Of a stretch of DNA of 64,000 nucleotides, positions 16,355 to 24,942 are shown piece by piece; position 1 is the stretch's first letter; every line of letters begins with the position of its first letter. The notes under the pieces were generated by a model, which saw nothing but the letters and a program-made list of their open reading frames with translations, searched no databases and was not told the origin of the DNA. Source of the DNA: JBLNDJ01 sp050261515 (GTDB lineage: Bacteria; Acidobacteriota; Terriglobia; Bryobacterales; Bryobacteraceae); contig JBLNDJ010000006.1 in NCBI GenBank assembly GCA_050261515.1, forward strand, positions 62,001 to 126,000, written 5' to 3'. Made by a program: the position numbers and the translations under genes.

Positions 16355-16969
16355 ATGCGACTCCTACCACGCCAGGAAAAGTTCTTCACTTCTTTCATCG
16401 ACCAGGCACGGCTTATCGCCGAAGCCTCCAAGATCCTGCTCGAAGCGGTCAAGGAGGGCAATTCGCACCTGTCGCGCGCCGCTGTACGCATACAGCAGTT
16501 GGAGCACGAGGGCGACGAGATCATCCACGACATCTTCACCCGCCTCAACCAGACGTTCATCACCCCGCTCGATCCCGAAGACATACACTCCATCTCCTCG
16601 CGGCTGGACGACGTTCTCGACGGCATCGAGGACGCCGCCTATCGCATGGTCGCCTACCGGCTGGAGCCTATCCCGCCAACCGCGATCGAGCTCTGCGAAG
16701 TGGTTCACCTCAGCGCGAAGTCGCTCGAGAGCGCTTTCGACAAGCTGAACAAGGACGAGAAGCTGCTTGATGATTGCATCGAAGTGAACCGCCTGGAAGA
16801 CTACGCCGACCTCCTGGTGCGCCGCGCCGTCGCCGAGTTGTTCCAGAAGGAAAAAGACCCGATCGCGCTCATCAAACAGAAGGAGATTTTCGAGTTCCTC
16901 GAAGAAACCACCGACCGGTGCGAAGACGTCGCCGACGTTCTGCAGAACGTCGTGGTGAAGAACAGCTAG
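16355..16969 (+). CDS. PhoU-like DUF47 phosphate-transport regulator
   Basis: A 204-residue all-helical protein of the DUF47/PhoU-related family (COG1392), usually encoded next to Pit transporters and thought to control them. Heptad-like acidic helices are visible (IQQLEHEGDEIIHDIFTRLN, SRLDDVLDGIEDAAYRMV, EETTDRCEDVADVLQNVV), with the E-x-x-x-D/E-x-x pattern of the family. The gap to pit is only 7 bp, so the two are co-transcribed. Confidence 0.9.
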   Translation: MRLLPRQEKFFTSFIDQARLIAEASKILLEAVKEGNSHLSRAAVRIQQLEHEGDEIIHDIFTRLNQTFITPLDPEDIHSISSRLDDVLDGIEDAAYRMVAYRLEPIPPTAIELCEVVHLSAKSLESAFDKLNKDEKLLDDCIEVNRLEDYADLLVRRAVAELFQKEKDPIALIKQKEIFEFLEETTDRCEDVADVLQNVVVKNS

Positions 16970-16976
16970 CGCCCGG

Positions 16977-18011
16977 ATGCCGCACGCGCTCCCCTTGGTT
17001 TGCGTCATCGTAGCGGTGGCGCTCATGTTCGATTACCTCAACGGGTTTCACGACGCGGCCAACTCTGTCGCCACCGTCGTCGCGACGCGGGTCCTCACGC
17101 CGCTCAAGGCCGTGATCCTGGCCGCGTTCTTCAACTTCGTATCCGCATTCAGCTTGGGCACAGCCGTGGCCCACACGGTCGGAACCGGAATGGTGGATCT
17201 GCGCGCCGTGACCGTCTACGTGATCCTGGCCGGGCTGCTGGGCGCGATCACCTGGGACATGCTCACGTGGTGGTTCGGCCTGCCGACCAGCTCTTCGCAC
17301 GCCTTGTTCGGCGGCTACGCCGGGGCTGCGATGGCGCGCACCGCCTTCCAGCAGGGGGTCGAACACAGCTTCGACGTGCTGATATGGAGCGGCTGGATCA
17401 AGACCATCCTCTTCATGGTGTTATCGCCTTTCCTCGGCCTGGTGCTCGCCTACGTCTTCATGACCGGGGTCTACTGGCTGTTCCGCAAATCGAGCCCCAA
17501 GCGCATGGACGTGTATTTCCGGCGGCTCCAGCTTTTCTCGGCCGCGGCCCTCAGCTGCTCGCACGGCACCAACGACGGACAGAAGACCATGGGCCTGATC
17601 ACGGGCGTGCTGGTGACGACGAATTTCATTCCGGAATTCAAGGTGCCTATGTGGGTGATTCTGGCGGCGGGCGCGGCGATCGGCCTTGGCACGCTGAGCG
17701 GCGGCTGGCGCATCGTCCATACCATGGGATCGCGCATCACGAAGCTGCGCCCGCGAGGCGGCTTCTGCGCCGAGAGCGCGGCGGCTACGTCGATTCTGCT
17801 CGCCACGGCCGTGGGCGTGGGCGTCTCGACCACGCACGTCATCACCGGGGCCATTACCGGCGTAGGTTCGATCCAGCGCATGAAGGCGGTACGCTGGGGA
17901 GTTGCGACTAATATCGTGTGGGCGTGGGGGCTGACGATTCCCGCCGCCGCGGCGGTCGCGTGGATCTCTTATGCCTTGCTCTACTTCGCGGGCCTCGACC
18001 CGCAGCACTGA
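16977..18011 (+). CDS. pit: Low-affinity inorganic phosphate transporter Pit
   Basis: A 344-residue inner-membrane PiT-family transporter with about 9-10 hydrophobic segments. Both family signatures are present: GFHDAANSVATVVATRVL near the N-terminus and CSHGTNDGQKTMG in the second half. It probably moves metal-phosphate with protons or sodium. It is paired with the DUF47 regulator upstream. Its last 41 nt overlap the annotated start of the next gene. Confidence 0.94.
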   Translation: MPHALPLVCVIVAVALMFDYLNGFHDAANSVATVVATRVLTPLKAVILAAFFNFVSAFSLGTAVAHTVGTGMVDLRAVTVYVILAGLLGAITWDMLTWWFGLPTSSSHALFGGYAGAAMARTAFQQGVEHSFDVLIWSGWIKTILFMVLSPFLGLVLAYVFMTGVYWLFRKSSPKRMDVYFRRLQLFSAAALSCSHGTNDGQKTMGLITGVLVTTNFIPEFKVPMWVILAAGAAIGLGTLSGGWRIVHTMGSRITKLRPRGGFCAESAAATSILLATAVGVGVSTTHVITGAITGVGSIQRMKAVRWGVATNIVWAWGLTIPAAAAVAWISYALLYFAGLDPQH

Positions 18012-18765
18012 CGAATTCAAAGGCAAGACCGCGATCGTGACCGGAGCCTCGCGCGGCATCGGCGCGGCCGCCGCGGTCGCGTTCGCGCGCGGCGGAGCGG
18101 CGCGCCTGGTCCTGCAGTACAACTCCTACCGGAAGGGCGTCGAGGAAACGGCCGCGGCGGTGCGTGCCGCCGGGGCCGCCGAGGTGACCCTGATCGAGGC
18201 GAACCTCGCGTCGGAAGCCGGCATTCAGGCATTGATCGCCGCGGCTTCAAACGTGCCGGCCGATATCCTGGTCAACAACGCCGGGTCGCTCGTGAAACGC
18301 GCGCGCATCGAGGAGTTCACCCCGGCGCTGTGGGATGAGGTCATGAACCTCAACGTGAAGAGCGCGTACTTCCTGACGCAGGCCGTGGCGCGGGGCATGA
18401 TCGCGCGCGGCGGCGGAGCGGTGGTCAACCTCAGCTCGATTGCGGCGCGCAACGGCGGCGCGGTCGGAGGGGCCGTCTACGCGGCGTCGAAGGCCGCGGT
18501 CCTGACGTTGACGAAGGGCCTCGCCAAAGAACTCGCGCCGTGCGGGATCCGCGTGAACGCCGTGAGCCCCGGCGCGGTGGACAACCACTTCCACGAGCAA
18601 TTCTCGACGCGCGAAGTTCTGGACGGTATCATCGCCGCCACGCCCGACGGGCGCCTGGCGACCAACGAAGACATCGCTGGCGCGATCGTGTTCCTCTGCT
18701 CGCGCGCGGCAAGCCACATACACGGCCAGGCGATCGAGATCAACGGCGGCATTCTCGCGCCGTAG
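17971..18765 (+). CDS. Short-chain dehydrogenase/reductase
   Basis: A classical SDR of about 264 residues with NAD(P)-binding TGASRGIGAA, NNAG and catalytic Y-x-x-x-K in YAASKAAV. The C-terminus (GQAIEINGGILAP) is typical of FabG-like enzymes. The ATG at 17971 lies inside pit and adds about 13 non-conserved residues. The conserved part begins at DEFKGKTAIVTGAS, but I see no better start codon there. The substrate is unknown. Confidence 0.85.
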   Translation: MPCSTSRASTRSTDEFKGKTAIVTGASRGIGAAAAVAFARGGAARLVLQYNSYRKGVEETAAAVRAAGAAEVTLIEANLASEAGIQALIAAASNVPADILVNNAGSLVKRARIEEFTPALWDEVMNLNVKSAYFLTQAVARGMIARGGGAVVNLSSIAARNGGAVGGAVYAASKAAVLTLTKGLAKELAPCGIRVNAVSPGAVDNHFHEQFSTREVLDGIIAATPDGRLATNEDIAGAIVFLCSRAASHIHGQAIEINGGILAP

Positions 18766-18776
18766 CTCTCTTCGGC

Positions 18777-18797
18777 CGGCGGGTCAGCAACCCGCCG
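18777..18797. terminator. Hairpin at a convergent gene end
   Basis: CGGCGGGT-CAGCA-ACCCGCCG: a perfect 8-bp stem with a 5-nt loop sits just after the SDR stop and covers the last codons of the opposing gene. It may terminate both directions. There is no T-run. Confidence 0.45.
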
Positions 18798-19272
18798 CAG
18801 GCTTGGCAGCCTGCCCCACCGCTCTCTTCCGCAGCTCCAGCCAGGCGGGGAACACGCCGGGATTCTCGAGCCAGGTGAGCATCCACATCACCATCTCTTC
18901 CTTGGCCGCGCGCGCCGCGGCGTCGAGCGCGGGGCGGCGCAGCGCGAAGCGGGCATGGTCCTTGGCGGCGATCACGGCGGCGCGGCAGGCCTTGGCGCGC
19001 GGCGCGTTGCCCGACTGAACCGCGCCCGCGTACTCGGCGAGCATCTCGCGCAGCGTGCGCTCCAGATTTTCGAACGAATCCTGGCGGATTCCCTCAACCA
19101 GCGGCGCCAGCGGAACGCCGGTATCTCGCAGCAGGCGCCGCAGGTGCGCCTCGCTCACCGGCGCGAGCGCGCACAACAGCTCACCGAATTCGATTTCGGA
19201 GATTCTTGCGGGCCGGTGCCGCTCGATGTAGGTGAGCAACGCCGTTCGTCTGTTCCGCCTGCCGGAGGCCAC
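18784..19272 (-). CDS. Hypothetical helical protein downstream of mltG
   Basis: 162 residues, not recognised. It is predicted mostly helical, with an N-terminal segment that could be a winged-helix-like fold (ISEIEFGELLCALAPVSEAHLRRLLRDTG). A helical bundle rich in Ala/Arg follows, then a Trp/Met-rich stretch (EEMVMWMLTWLENPGVFPAWLELRK). The reading frame overlaps the mltG 3' end by 92 nt if the ATG at 19272 is used. A TTG about 24 nt further in would shorten this. Confidence 0.6.
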   Translation of the reverse strand: MASGRRNRRTALLTYIERHRPARISEIEFGELLCALAPVSEAHLRRLLRDTGVPLAPLVEGIRQDSFENLERTLREMLAEYAGAVQSGNAPRAKACRAAVIAAKDHARFALRRPALDAAARAAKEEMVMWMLTWLENPGVFPAWLELRKRAVGQAAKPAAGC

Positions 19273-20239
19273 GCCTATATTGTTGGACGGCGAGGGTGTG
19301 CTGTGCCAGCGCTTTCGAGAACTGGTGCCCGCCCGAGCCGTCGGCTCGCGCGACGAAGTAGAGGTAGTCGCTCGAGGGGGGCGCGGCGGCCGCTCGAAGC
19401 GAGGCGATCCCCGGGTTGGCGATCGGCCCCGGCGGCAGTCCCGCGTGCTGGTAGGTGTTGTAGAGATGCTTGCTTTCGAGGTCGGAACGATAGATCGTGC
19501 CCCGGTACCGCTCTTCGAGCAGCGCGGCGTAAATCGTCGTCGGGTCGCACTGGAGCGGCATGCCGATCTTCATGCGGTTCACGAACACCGACGCGATGAG
19601 CGGTCGCTCGCCGGGCAGCTTCGCTTCCTTCTCGACCAGCGATGCGAGCGTGACCGTGTCGTGCGGGTTCGCCGCCGCGGCCCCGAGTTCCTGCCAGGCC
19701 TTGCGGAAACGCGCGGTCATCTGGCGGCAGAGCTGCGCGGGCGTGGTGTGGCGTGTGACGCGATAGGTGTCCGGGAACAGGTAGCCTTCGAGCGACGGCG
19801 CGCGCGGGTCGAGATCGGCGACCTGGGACGGGTCATGCGCCGCCTTCAGGAATTCGGAGGAGTCCATGATGCCCTGGCGCTCGAGCGAGGCCGCGATATC
19901 GAACGTGTTATTGCCCTCCGGCACGACCAGCGAGTAGTAGAAGATGTCGCCGTGCGCAATGCGGTCATAAACCTCCCAGACGCTCGCCGCCTGCTTGAAC
20001 TGGTATTCGCCCGCCTGGAGTGTGACCTTCGGGCGCAGCGCTCGCACGATCAGCAGTTGCAGCGGGCTCTGGATGACGCCGTTTTGCGCGAGCATCGAGC
20101 CGATCCGGAACGTGCCCGCGCCCTTCGGAATTTCGACGAACACCGGCTCGTTGAAGCCGCGGTGCGGCGCAAGAATCCAGGCCCGGGCGAAAAATCCGAG
20201 GACGGCGGCGAGCGCGGCCGCCGCAACCAGCCGCTTCAT
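19181..20239 (-). CDS. mltG: Endolytic murein transglycosylase MltG
   Basis: 352 residues. One N-terminal membrane helix is followed by the YceG/MltG domain with the catalytic Glu in LASLVEKEAKLPGERP and the family stretch GMPLQCDPTTIYA. It cleaves nascent peptidoglycan glycan strands at the membrane. The start MKRLVAAAAL at 20239 overlaps the ruvX stop as ATGA. The last 25 residues or so, after RRGLRQAEQTN, extend past the usual family end and overlap the next gene. Confidence 0.93.
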   Translation of the reverse strand: MKRLVAAAALAAVLGFFARAWILAPHRGFNEPVFVEIPKGAGTFRIGSMLAQNGVIQSPLQLLIVRALRPKVTLQAGEYQFKQAASVWEVYDRIAHGDIFYYSLVVPEGNNTFDIAASLERQGIMDSSEFLKAAHDPSQVADLDPRAPSLEGYLFPDTYRVTRHTTPAQLCRQMTARFRKAWQELGAAAANPHDTVTLASLVEKEAKLPGERPLIASVFVNRMKIGMPLQCDPTTIYAALLEERYRGTIYRSDLESKHLYNTYQHAGLPPGPIANPGIASLRAAAAPPSSDYLYFVARADGSGGHQFSKALAQHTLAVQQYRRGLRQAEQTNGVAHLHRAAPARKNLRNRIR

Positions 20240-20709
20240 CCGGCGGACTCCGGCTCCCCTGCCAGGCTCAGCGAATCCAGATAGCTTTGCAGCAGAATCA
20301 CCGCCGAGAGGCGGTCCACCGCGCGGGCGCGCTTCTCGATGCTCGCGCCGCTCGAGCGAAGCACGCGGCCCGCCTCGACGCTCGTCAGCCGCTCGTCCCA
20401 CAGCTTCACGGGAAGGCCGCTGCGCGCGCCCAGGCCCTCCGCGAACTGCCGCACCCACTCGGCCTGGCGTCCCTCTGTGCCGCTCATGTTGACGGGATTA
20501 CCGATGAGGATCAGGCCCGCGCCCTTTTCCTCCGCCAGCCGGGAAATAATCGCAAAATCCTCCCGATTATTTCGCCTTTCTATCGTGGGAAGCCCCTGCG
20601 CCGTGATGCCGAGCGCGTCGCTGATGGCTGCGCCGATGCGCCGCTTGCCCACGTCCAGGGCGAGAATTCGCGCTGTGCCTGTCGTTTCCAATGCCGTTGC
20701 CGATTTCAT
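20236..20709 (-). CDS. ruvX: Holliday-junction resolvase-like RuvX (YqgF)
   Basis: About 157 residues of the YqgF/RuvX RNase-H-like fold, involved in pre-16S rRNA 5' processing and proposed Holliday-junction resolution. Catalytic acids sit in LALDVGKRRIGAAISD, LWDERLTSVEA and AVDRLSAVILLQ. Several starts are possible: ATG at 20724 or 20709, or TTG at 20691. A TATAAT overlapping the 20709 ATG would favour the TTG. It is coupled to mltG by ATGA. Confidence 0.88.
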   Translation of the reverse strand: MKSATALETTGTARILALDVGKRRIGAAISDALGITAQGLPTIERRNNREDFAIISRLAEEKGAGLILIGNPVNMSGTEGRQAEWVRQFAEGLGARSGLPVKLWDERLTSVEAGRVLRSSGASIEKRARAVDRLSAVILLQSYLDSLSLAGEPESAG

Positions 20710-20751
20710 TATACGGTGCGCCATGATAAAGTAGCTTTTGCCCAGGGTCTC

Positions 20752-21963
20752 GTGACTTCCATATCTCGGCCGATTCGCACCCTTTATCCTTTTCGGACGA
20801 GCTCCGCCGTCATTGGACTGGCCTGCGCGATTGCGCTCCTGTACTTCGGCCGCCCGTTCCTGGTGACCCTGTCGGCGGCTGTGATCCTGGCCTTCATCCT
20901 GGAGCCGTTCGTCGCGCTGCTGATGCGGCTGCGGCTGCCGCGCGCCCTGGCGAGTTTCGTGGTTTGCGGCGTGGCGGTGTGCGCCATGTACCTGGCCGGG
21001 CTCGGCATCTACACCCAGGCAGTGGGCCTGGCCGACGACCTGCCCAAGTACGGCGAGCGCATCGGCGAGATCGCCGACCAGGTGCTCGAACGGCTCGACG
21101 CCCTGGAGCGGCAGGCCTATGAACTGGTGGTCCCGAAGCGCTTCCGGGCGCAGCCGGAACCTCAGCAGCAGCCGCAGCCGCAGAAGCCGGCCTCGCGGCG
21201 GGCGCGCGCGGCGGCCGCGGCGGCAGCGGCGGCGGCGGTCAAGCCGGCCGAGTTTCCGCCTCCCCCGGTGTTCCCTCCTGCGCCCGCGAACATCCCCGAG
21301 GTGCGCATTCGCGCGGAACGCCCGCCGCTGGTCGACGTCCTGTATCCATACCTGCGGCGGATCTACGACACGCTCCTGATGGCGTCGTTCGTTCCGTTCC
21401 TGGTGTATTTCATGCTGAGCTGGCGCGACCACATCCACCGCAGCTTCCTGCTCCTGTTCAAAGGCGATGCGCGCGACATGGCGGCCAAGAGCGCGGACGG
21501 AATCGCTCGCATGGTGCGGGCGTTCGTGGTGGGCAACTTCGTGCTCGGCGTGCTGCTGGCCGTATGCAGCACGGCGGTGTTCGCCTGGTTCGGGCTGCCG
21601 TATTCGCTGCTGGTAGGGCCGCTGAGCGGATTCCTGAGCCTGGTGCCGTACATCGGGCTGCCGCTCGCGATGATTCCGCCGTTCCTGGCGGGGCTTACGA
21701 TTTTCAAGACGGTCGCGACGTATGTGGTGATCCTGACGATCGTGGCGATCCTGCACCTGGTGGCGATGAACCTGCTCTATCCGAAAATCGTCGGCCCGCG
21801 CGTGCATTTGAACCCGCTGGTAGTCACCGTCGCGCTGATGTTCTGGAGCGTGCTGTGGGGAGCGGCGGGCCTGATCCTGGCGATCCCTCTGACGGCCGGA
21901 ATCAAAGCGGTGTGCGATAACGTGGATAGCCTCGAGCCGATCGGCAAATTCCTGGGTGACTGA
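20752..21963 (+). CDS. AI-2E family permease with low-complexity insert
   Basis: About 403 residues of an AI-2E/PerM-type membrane protein. Three hydrophobic segments lie in residues 20-95 and five more in the second half, including the family-typical GPLSGFLSLVPYIGLPLAMI. Between them lies a soluble region with a Gln/Pro stretch, a run of ten alanines and a Pro-rich segment (about residues 140-185), unusual for the family. The GTG at 20752 is chosen because the frame upstream runs antisense through ruvX. The substrate is unknown. Confidence 0.85.
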   Translation: MTSISRPIRTLYPFRTSSAVIGLACAIALLYFGRPFLVTLSAAVILAFILEPFVALLMRLRLPRALASFVVCGVAVCAMYLAGLGIYTQAVGLADDLPKYGERIGEIADQVLERLDALERQAYELVVPKRFRAQPEPQQQPQPQKPASRRARAAAAAAAAAAVKPAEFPPPPVFPPAPANIPEVRIRAERPPLVDVLYPYLRRIYDTLLMASFVPFLVYFMLSWRDHIHRSFLLLFKGDARDMAAKSADGIARMVRAFVVGNFVLGVLLAVCSTAVFAWFGLPYSLLVGPLSGFLSLVPYIGLPLAMIPPFLAGLTIFKTVATYVVILTIVAILHLVAMNLLYPKIVGPRVHLNPLVVTVALMFWSVLWGAAGLILAIPLTAGIKAVCDNVDSLEPIGKFLGD

Positions 21964-21966
21964 CGC

Positions 21967-22482
21967 ATGAACAAAGCACTCGAGCCTTACGTGAAGCTCG
22001 CGCCCTTCCTGGGGATCGGGCTGGTGGTGGTGGCGGCCGTGATCGTGTGGACTCTCGTCGCCACACGCGGCTCGCACGTCGAGCTGGCCGGATCGATCCA
22101 GAAGGTGCGCACCCTGCCGCTCGACGAGCAGAGCGCCGCGGCGATCATCGACTTCCGCGTGCGCAACCCGTCGGATTACACGTTTATCGTCCGCAAGGTC
22201 GAGGTCACGATGGAGGACCCCTCGGGCAAGACGCAGGAAGGGATGGTCATCTCCGAAGGCGACGCCAAGAACCTGTTCGCGTATTACCCCGTGCTAGGGC
22301 AGAAATACAACGACAGCCTGCTCATCCGCGCGCGCATCAAGCCGGGGGAAACCGTGGACCGCATGCTGGCCGTGCGCTTCGAGGTGCCCGAAAAGCTGGT
22401 GCAGCAAAGGAAGAACCTCCGCATCCGCATCACCGAAGTGGACAGCCCGGTGATCTCCGAGATCAGTCAAGGCGCCAAATAA
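21967..22482 (+). CDS. Membrane-anchored LEA-like/beta-sandwich protein, unknown
   Basis: 171 residues with one N-terminal membrane helix (about 12-34) and an extracytoplasmic beta-rich domain (IIDFRVRNPSDYTFIVRKVEVTM...). The FRVRNPSDYTFIVRKVEV pattern resembles LEA14/WHy-type beta-sandwiches, but I cannot assign it. It starts 3 bp after the AI-2E permease stop and is probably co-transcribed. Confidence 0.75.
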   Translation: MNKALEPYVKLAPFLGIGLVVVAAVIVWTLVATRGSHVELAGSIQKVRTLPLDEQSAAAIIDFRVRNPSDYTFIVRKVEVTMEDPSGKTQEGMVISEGDAKNLFAYYPVLGQKYNDSLLIRARIKPGETVDRMLAVRFEVPEKLVQQRKNLRIRITEVDSPVISEISQGAK

Positions 22483-22485
22483 CAC

Positions 22486-22510
22486 GCCGCGGTGAACGGC
22501 CGTCCGCGGC
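22486..22510. terminator. Hairpin between convergent genes
   Basis: GCCGCGG, an 11-nt loop, then CCGCGGC: a perfect 7-bp stem exactly filling the 30-bp gap between two converging genes. No T-run on either strand. Confidence 0.45.
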
Positions 22511-22512
22511 TG

Positions 22513-23103
22513 TTATGCCCCCCACTGCCTCTCGAGCATGCGCGAGTACTCCGACGAGGCGAAGATCTGGAACTCGAAATCGTGAGCCGAGATGCGCTTG
22601 AAGCGGAACAGTTGCTGGCGGCAGCTGAACAGGTGGTCGGCGAACTGGTGGTAGTACTGCACGAAATCGAGCGAGAGCGTTTCCTGCGCGGGCAACGCGT
22701 CGAAGACCGCGTGCAGGCCGAGCGCCCGCGCGAAGATCGTGCTGTATTCATGGACTCCCCAGCCGCGCAGTTTGCGCCGGACTTCGAGCGGCGCGTCCTC
22801 GATCAGCAATGCCGCGAAGCTTTCCGGGCGCAGGTCCGAGTCGCACAGTCCAGGCGTACGCTCCGCGTAATCGACGCACTGCGCCAGCCAGCGCAAAAGG
22901 TCCTTGCCGAGATAAAACAGCATGGTCAGCTCGCAGTAGCGTCCCGCCAGCAGGCGCTCCTCCAAACGGTGCTCTCGCTCGCTATCGGCCGGAAGCACGC
23001 CGTTCAGGATCAGGCTGGCGCGCGAGGCGTCCACCAGCTTTGCCGGACCGGTCGAGTCCGCGAATGGATGGAGAATCAGCGGCGGTAGTTTCGAAGTCGG
23101 CAT
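22513..23103 (-). CDS. Conserved-looking hypothetical protein
   Basis: 196 residues, not recognised. Soluble, with a helical centre (YCELTMLFYLGKDLLRWLAQCVDYAE) and an aromatic C-terminal half (LDFVQYYHQFADHLFSCRQQLFRFKRISAHDFEFQIF). No signal peptide. It lies downstream of the M28 peptidase on the same strand, separated by a strong hairpin, so it is probably a separate unit. Confidence 0.65.
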   Translation of the reverse strand: MPTSKLPPLILHPFADSTGPAKLVDASRASLILNGVLPADSEREHRLEERLLAGRYCELTMLFYLGKDLLRWLAQCVDYAERTPGLCDSDLRPESFAALLIEDAPLEVRRKLRGWGVHEYSTIFARALGLHAVFDALPAQETLSLDFVQYYHQFADHLFSCRQQLFRFKRISAHDFEFQIFASSEYSRMLERQWGA

Positions 23104-23107
23104 GCAC

Positions 23108-23147
23108 CCTCAAATGACGGATCGGCCGGAACCGGCGCGATTTGAGG
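23108..23147 (-). terminator. Hairpin after the M28 peptidase gene
   Basis: The outer arms CCTCAAAT (23108-23115) and ATTTGAGG (23140-23147) are perfectly complementary and enclose an inner GCCGG-AA-CCGGC stem. Located 13 nt after the M28 stop codon on the minus strand. Confidence 0.55.
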
Positions 23148-23159
23148 TTATTTGCGCGC

Positions 23160-24938
23160 TTATTTTCGCTGGCCGAGCACGACCTCGGCCGGGACCGTCT
23201 CGGTGCCCCGCAGCACCTTGACCGCCACGCGGTCTCCCGGCTTGCTTCCGCGCAGCGCGTAGGTGAGGTCGTAGAGATTGCCGATGGGCTTGCCGTCGAA
23301 CTCGACCAGGATGTCCCCCGCCTTCAGGCCCGCCGCGGCCGCCGGCGACCCCGCCGTCACATCGGCGAATTTCACGCCTTTCGGGACCTCGCCGAAGTCC
23401 GGCACGCCGCCGAACCAGGCTTCGTAGCCGCCCCCAGCGCCGCCCACGGGCCCGGGCGGCGGCTCGGCCACTTTTACGAATTGCGGCCTCCCCGCCTCGC
23501 CCGCCAGCGTCGCCGCCACATCGGCCACCGCGTCGAGCAGCACGGCGGCATGCGGCGCATCGATCTTGTCCCAGGTGTCGCTCGGCTTGTGATAGTCCGC
23601 GTGCAGGCCCGAGAAAAAGAACAGCACCGGAACCTGTTTGGTCGTGAACGACTGGTGATCGCTCAAGCCGGCTTCGGAAATGCTCGAGACCTCGGGGTTC
23701 AAGTGGTGCTTCGGCAGGTCCGCGTCGAGCAGCTCCTTGAAATTCGATCCCGTCTTTTCGCCGCCGATGTACACCTTGCCGTCGCGCAGGCGGCCGATCA
23801 TGTCGAGGTTGATCATGGCGACGGCCTTGGCGAGCGGCAGCTCCGGATGATCCACGTAGTAGCGCGAGCCGAGCAGCCCGAGTTCCTCGCCCGCGAAAGC
23901 CAGGAACAGCACGCCGCGGCGCTGCTTCGGCTGCGAGGCGAACCAGCGCGCCAGTTCGAGCAGGCCCGCGGTGCCCGAAGCGTTGTCGTCGGCGCCCGGA
24001 TGCGGCTTGCCCGCCTCAGACGGCGCCATCGAGAACTGCTCGCCCAGGCCCAGGTGGTCGTAGTGCGCGCCGATGATCACGTACTCGTCCGTCTGGCCGG
24101 CGAGGTAAGCGTAGATGTTCCGCACCGTTTTGAGGTCGCGCTCGACATCGACCGTCGCGCTGATCCTGACCGATTCGGGCAGCGCGAAGGACTCCGGCTT
24201 GAGGTCCTTATCGATCGACTCCGTGAGCCGCTCGAGCGTCTTCGGCGCGAACCAGCGATCGGCCGCCGCGGGCTTCACTTGAAGGAACAGGATGCCGGCG
24301 TCCACCGGCCCCACGGCGCGGCCGAATTTTTCGAGCTCCGCCGGTTCGCCCGCGTGGTGCGCGCCGTCGTTCACCAGGATCACGGCCGCCGCGCCGTGCC
24401 GCTTCGCGTTGACGGCTTTGCTCCAGAACTGCGCGTGTTCGGTAAGGATTTTGCCCGCAAACACGCTCTTTTCGTCGAATTCCTGCGGTTCGTGGCGCAG
24501 CACGACGACGATTTTCCCTTTGACGTCGATGCCCGCATAGTCGTCGTAGTGATACTCGGGGGCGGTGATGCCGTAGCCGGCGAAGACGAGCCCGCCCGAC
24601 ACCGTCCCGCTTGATGAGAAGTTGAACGGCACAAAATCCTGGCCTGGTTTGAGGCGGCTTTTGTGACCATTTTCGACCGTTTCGAGGCCGTTCTTGGCCC
24701 CGAGACGCGCATTTACGGTCACGGGGAAGGGTTGAAACTCCGGCTTGAGCCCGAAGGAGCGAAGCCGGCGCGCGATGTACCCGGCCGCCTTCTCGAGGCC
24801 GGGCGCCCCCGTGCCGCGGCCCTTCAGTTCGGGTGAGGCGAGATACTTGACGTGCGCGAGATACCGGTTCGGGTCGATCGCCGCCGCCTGGAGCGCGACG
24901 GCGAGAACGAAGATCGCGGGGACGCGCAAACGCCGCAT
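23160..24938 (-). CDS. Secreted M28 metallopeptidase with PDZ domain
   Basis: 592 residues. Signal peptide (about 1-20), a PA (protease-associated) insert (about 100-230), then an M28 aminopeptidase domain with zinc ligands in GAHYDHLG, HPGADDNASG, AGEELGLLGS, NLDMIGR and DHQSF. A C-terminal PDZ domain (about 515-590) contains GSPAAAAGLKAGDILVEFDGKPI. It is probably an exported aminopeptidase. It follows the DsbA-like gene by 4 bp, so the two form an operon. Confidence 0.92.
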   Translation of the reverse strand: MRRLRVPAIFVLAVALQAAAIDPNRYLAHVKYLASPELKGRGTGAPGLEKAAGYIARRLRSFGLKPEFQPFPVTVNARLGAKNGLETVENGHKSRLKPGQDFVPFNFSSSGTVSGGLVFAGYGITAPEYHYDDYAGIDVKGKIVVVLRHEPQEFDEKSVFAGKILTEHAQFWSKAVNAKRHGAAAVILVNDGAHHAGEPAELEKFGRAVGPVDAGILFLQVKPAAADRWFAPKTLERLTESIDKDLKPESFALPESVRISATVDVERDLKTVRNIYAYLAGQTDEYVIIGAHYDHLGLGEQFSMAPSEAGKPHPGADDNASGTAGLLELARWFASQPKQRRGVLFLAFAGEELGLLGSRYYVDHPELPLAKAVAMINLDMIGRLRDGKVYIGGEKTGSNFKELLDADLPKHHLNPEVSSISEAGLSDHQSFTTKQVPVLFFFSGLHADYHKPSDTWDKIDAPHAAVLLDAVADVAATLAGEAGRPQFVKVAEPPPGPVGGAGGGYEAWFGGVPDFGEVPKGVKFADVTAGSPAAAAGLKAGDILVEFDGKPIGNLYDLTYALRGSKPGDRVAVKVLRGTETVPAEVVLGQRK

Positions 24939-24942
24939 GAAA

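Noticed and set aside
20752..21963. AI-2E permease as a quorum-sensing gene
   Set aside because: The family name is historical; no LuxS or Lsr genes are near and the family mostly has other or unknown transport roles.
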